From contig NZ_CP111121.1 in NCBI RefSeq assembly GCF_026314945.1, positions 62,001 to 126,000 on the forward strand: DNA of 64,000 nt, given 5' to 3'. This document shows positions 63,344 through 64,000 of this stretch, piece after piece. A program made the translations under genes and the position numbers. This stretch comes from Chryseobacterium fluminis (GTDB taxonomy: Bacteria > Bacteroidota > Bacteroidia > Flavobacteriales > Weeksellaceae). Below the pieces are notes generated by a model. It made no database searches. It was not told the origin of the DNA and was given only the letters and a program-made list of their open reading frames with translations. Positions within the stretch are counted from its first letter, which is position 1. Every line of letters starts with the position of its first letter.

Positions 63344-64000
63344 TTGAACACTAAAGAGTACATATCATCCGGAATTATAGAATCTTATATTCTAGGTTTT
63401 GCTTCCCCAGAGGAAGCAGGAATTTTGGAGTGTGTGATGAAGAACAATGCGGAGGTGAAAGCTGCCTTTGAGGAAGCACAAAAAACATTGGAAAACCTGG
63501 CTACAGCTCAGGCTGTAAGGCCCCCAGATGATTTGAAATCAAAAATCTGGAATAAAATTCAACAGGAACAGACTGTTGAAGAAATATCATCTGTAATTTC
63601 TGCAGATATACCGGCTGCAACGCCGCAGGAAGAAATCAGAATTCAGGGAAATGGAAATAACAATTGGAAAGTCTACGCGATTGCGGCATCAGCACTGTTT
63701 CTGGTAAGTGTTGCCGGGAATCTTTTCTGGATGAATGATCAGTCCGAAACAAAGTCTGCTCTGGCTAAACTCAGGACAGAACAGCAGTATCAGAATATTG
63801 CTTATCAGAAAATGGAGCAGAAATGGAAGATGATGTCTAATCCTGATATGAAAATGGTGATGCTGAAAGGTGTCGAAAAGCATCCTGATACAAAAGCCAT
63901 GGTTTTCTGGGATAAGAATTCAAAAGAAGTATATCTGAGTGCTGAAGAACTTCCTAAAGCTCCGGAAGGAATGCAGTATCAGCTGTGGGCGATCGCAGAC
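63344..64000 (+). CDS. anti-sigma factor, RskA-like (partial, runs off window)
   Basis: Start TTG 63344, two bases after the sigma stop. N-terminal anti-sigma helix segment (YISSGIIESYILGFASPEEA, LECVMKNNAEVKAAFEEAQK), a membrane helix near residues 105-130 (VYAIAASALFLVSVAGNLFW) and the start of a RskA periplasmic domain (MVFWDKNSKEVYLSAEELPK, then YQLWAIAD). It binds the sigma factor at 62773 at the membrane. The stop lies beyond 64000. Confidence 0.85.
   Translation, partial: MNTKEYISSGIIESYILGFASPEEAGILECVMKNNAEVKAAFEEAQKTLENLATAQAVRPPDDLKSKIWNKIQQEQTVEEISSVISADIPAATPQEEIRIQGNGNNNWKVYAIAASALFLVSVAGNLFWMNDQSETKSALAKLRTEQQYQNIAYQKMEQKWKMMSNPDMKMVMLKGVEKHPDTKAMVFWDKNSKEVYLSAEELPKAPEGMQYQLWAIAD

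Overview
The window looks like a chromosomal segment of a Flavobacteriia member, most likely Chryseobacterium or a close Weeksellaceae relative. Evidence: AT-rich background DNA, few Shine-Dalgarno sites, TonB-dependent receptors with STN or carboxypeptidase-like N-termini, a DUF4249 lipoprotein, a type IX secretion (T9SS) tail, and several exported proteins starting with a signal peptide plus Q[IV]G[IV][NH]T. No tRNA, rRNA, CRISPR array or replication origin was found.

Bases 1-8100 are accessory wreckage: an SSB fragment and two small regulators typical of Bacteroidota conjugative elements; a RecF/OLD-like AAA ATPase cut off by an apparently intact IS3-family element; an ISL3 fragment; a frameshifted TPR/metallopeptidase-like pseudogene; remains of a peptide-natural-product cluster (C39 peptidase, DoxX-like protein, lantibiotic-dehydratase C-terminus); and a deleted IS5-family transposase. 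A secreted Ntn-type amide hydrolase and a CPBP membrane protease follow (8393-10180).

Bases 10849-29318 hold a Tc (toxin complex) island with visibly different codon use, richer in G+C. A TcB-TcC fusion, interrupted by one frameshift inside the TcB beta-propeller, ends in a deaminase-fold toxin domain. Next come a 2721-residue TcA carrying four copies of an unusual ~65-residue repeat, a Cys-rich Hint-domain protein with a degenerate M48-like region, and a small zinc-ribbon protein. A strong terminator closes the island. An IS5 remnant and 23-bp tandem repeats follow.

Bases 30860-40763 carry exported Q[IV]G[IV][NH]T proteins. Within them sits the most novel locus (32618-35757): five intact and one decayed tandem copies of a 61-residue peptide gene on a ~217-bp repeat, then a protein with a class-I terpenoid-synthase-like Asp-rich motif, then an M50 metalloprotease with a PqqD-like N-terminus. 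This reads as an uncharacterised RiPP (ribosomally made, modified peptide) system.

Bases 41143-57460 are envelope and nutrient genes: a divergent ECF sigma/FecR pair, an STN-containing TonB-dependent receptor, a run of exported or lipoprotein genes including an S41 protease, a PQQ-type sugar dehydrogenase, and a DUF4249/TonB receptor pair. Bases 57690-59340 contain an IS982 element inserted in an IS5 remnant. The window ends with exonuclease III, two ferritin-like proteins, a fasciclin protein, and a divergent ECF sigma/anti-sigma pair that runs off the end.
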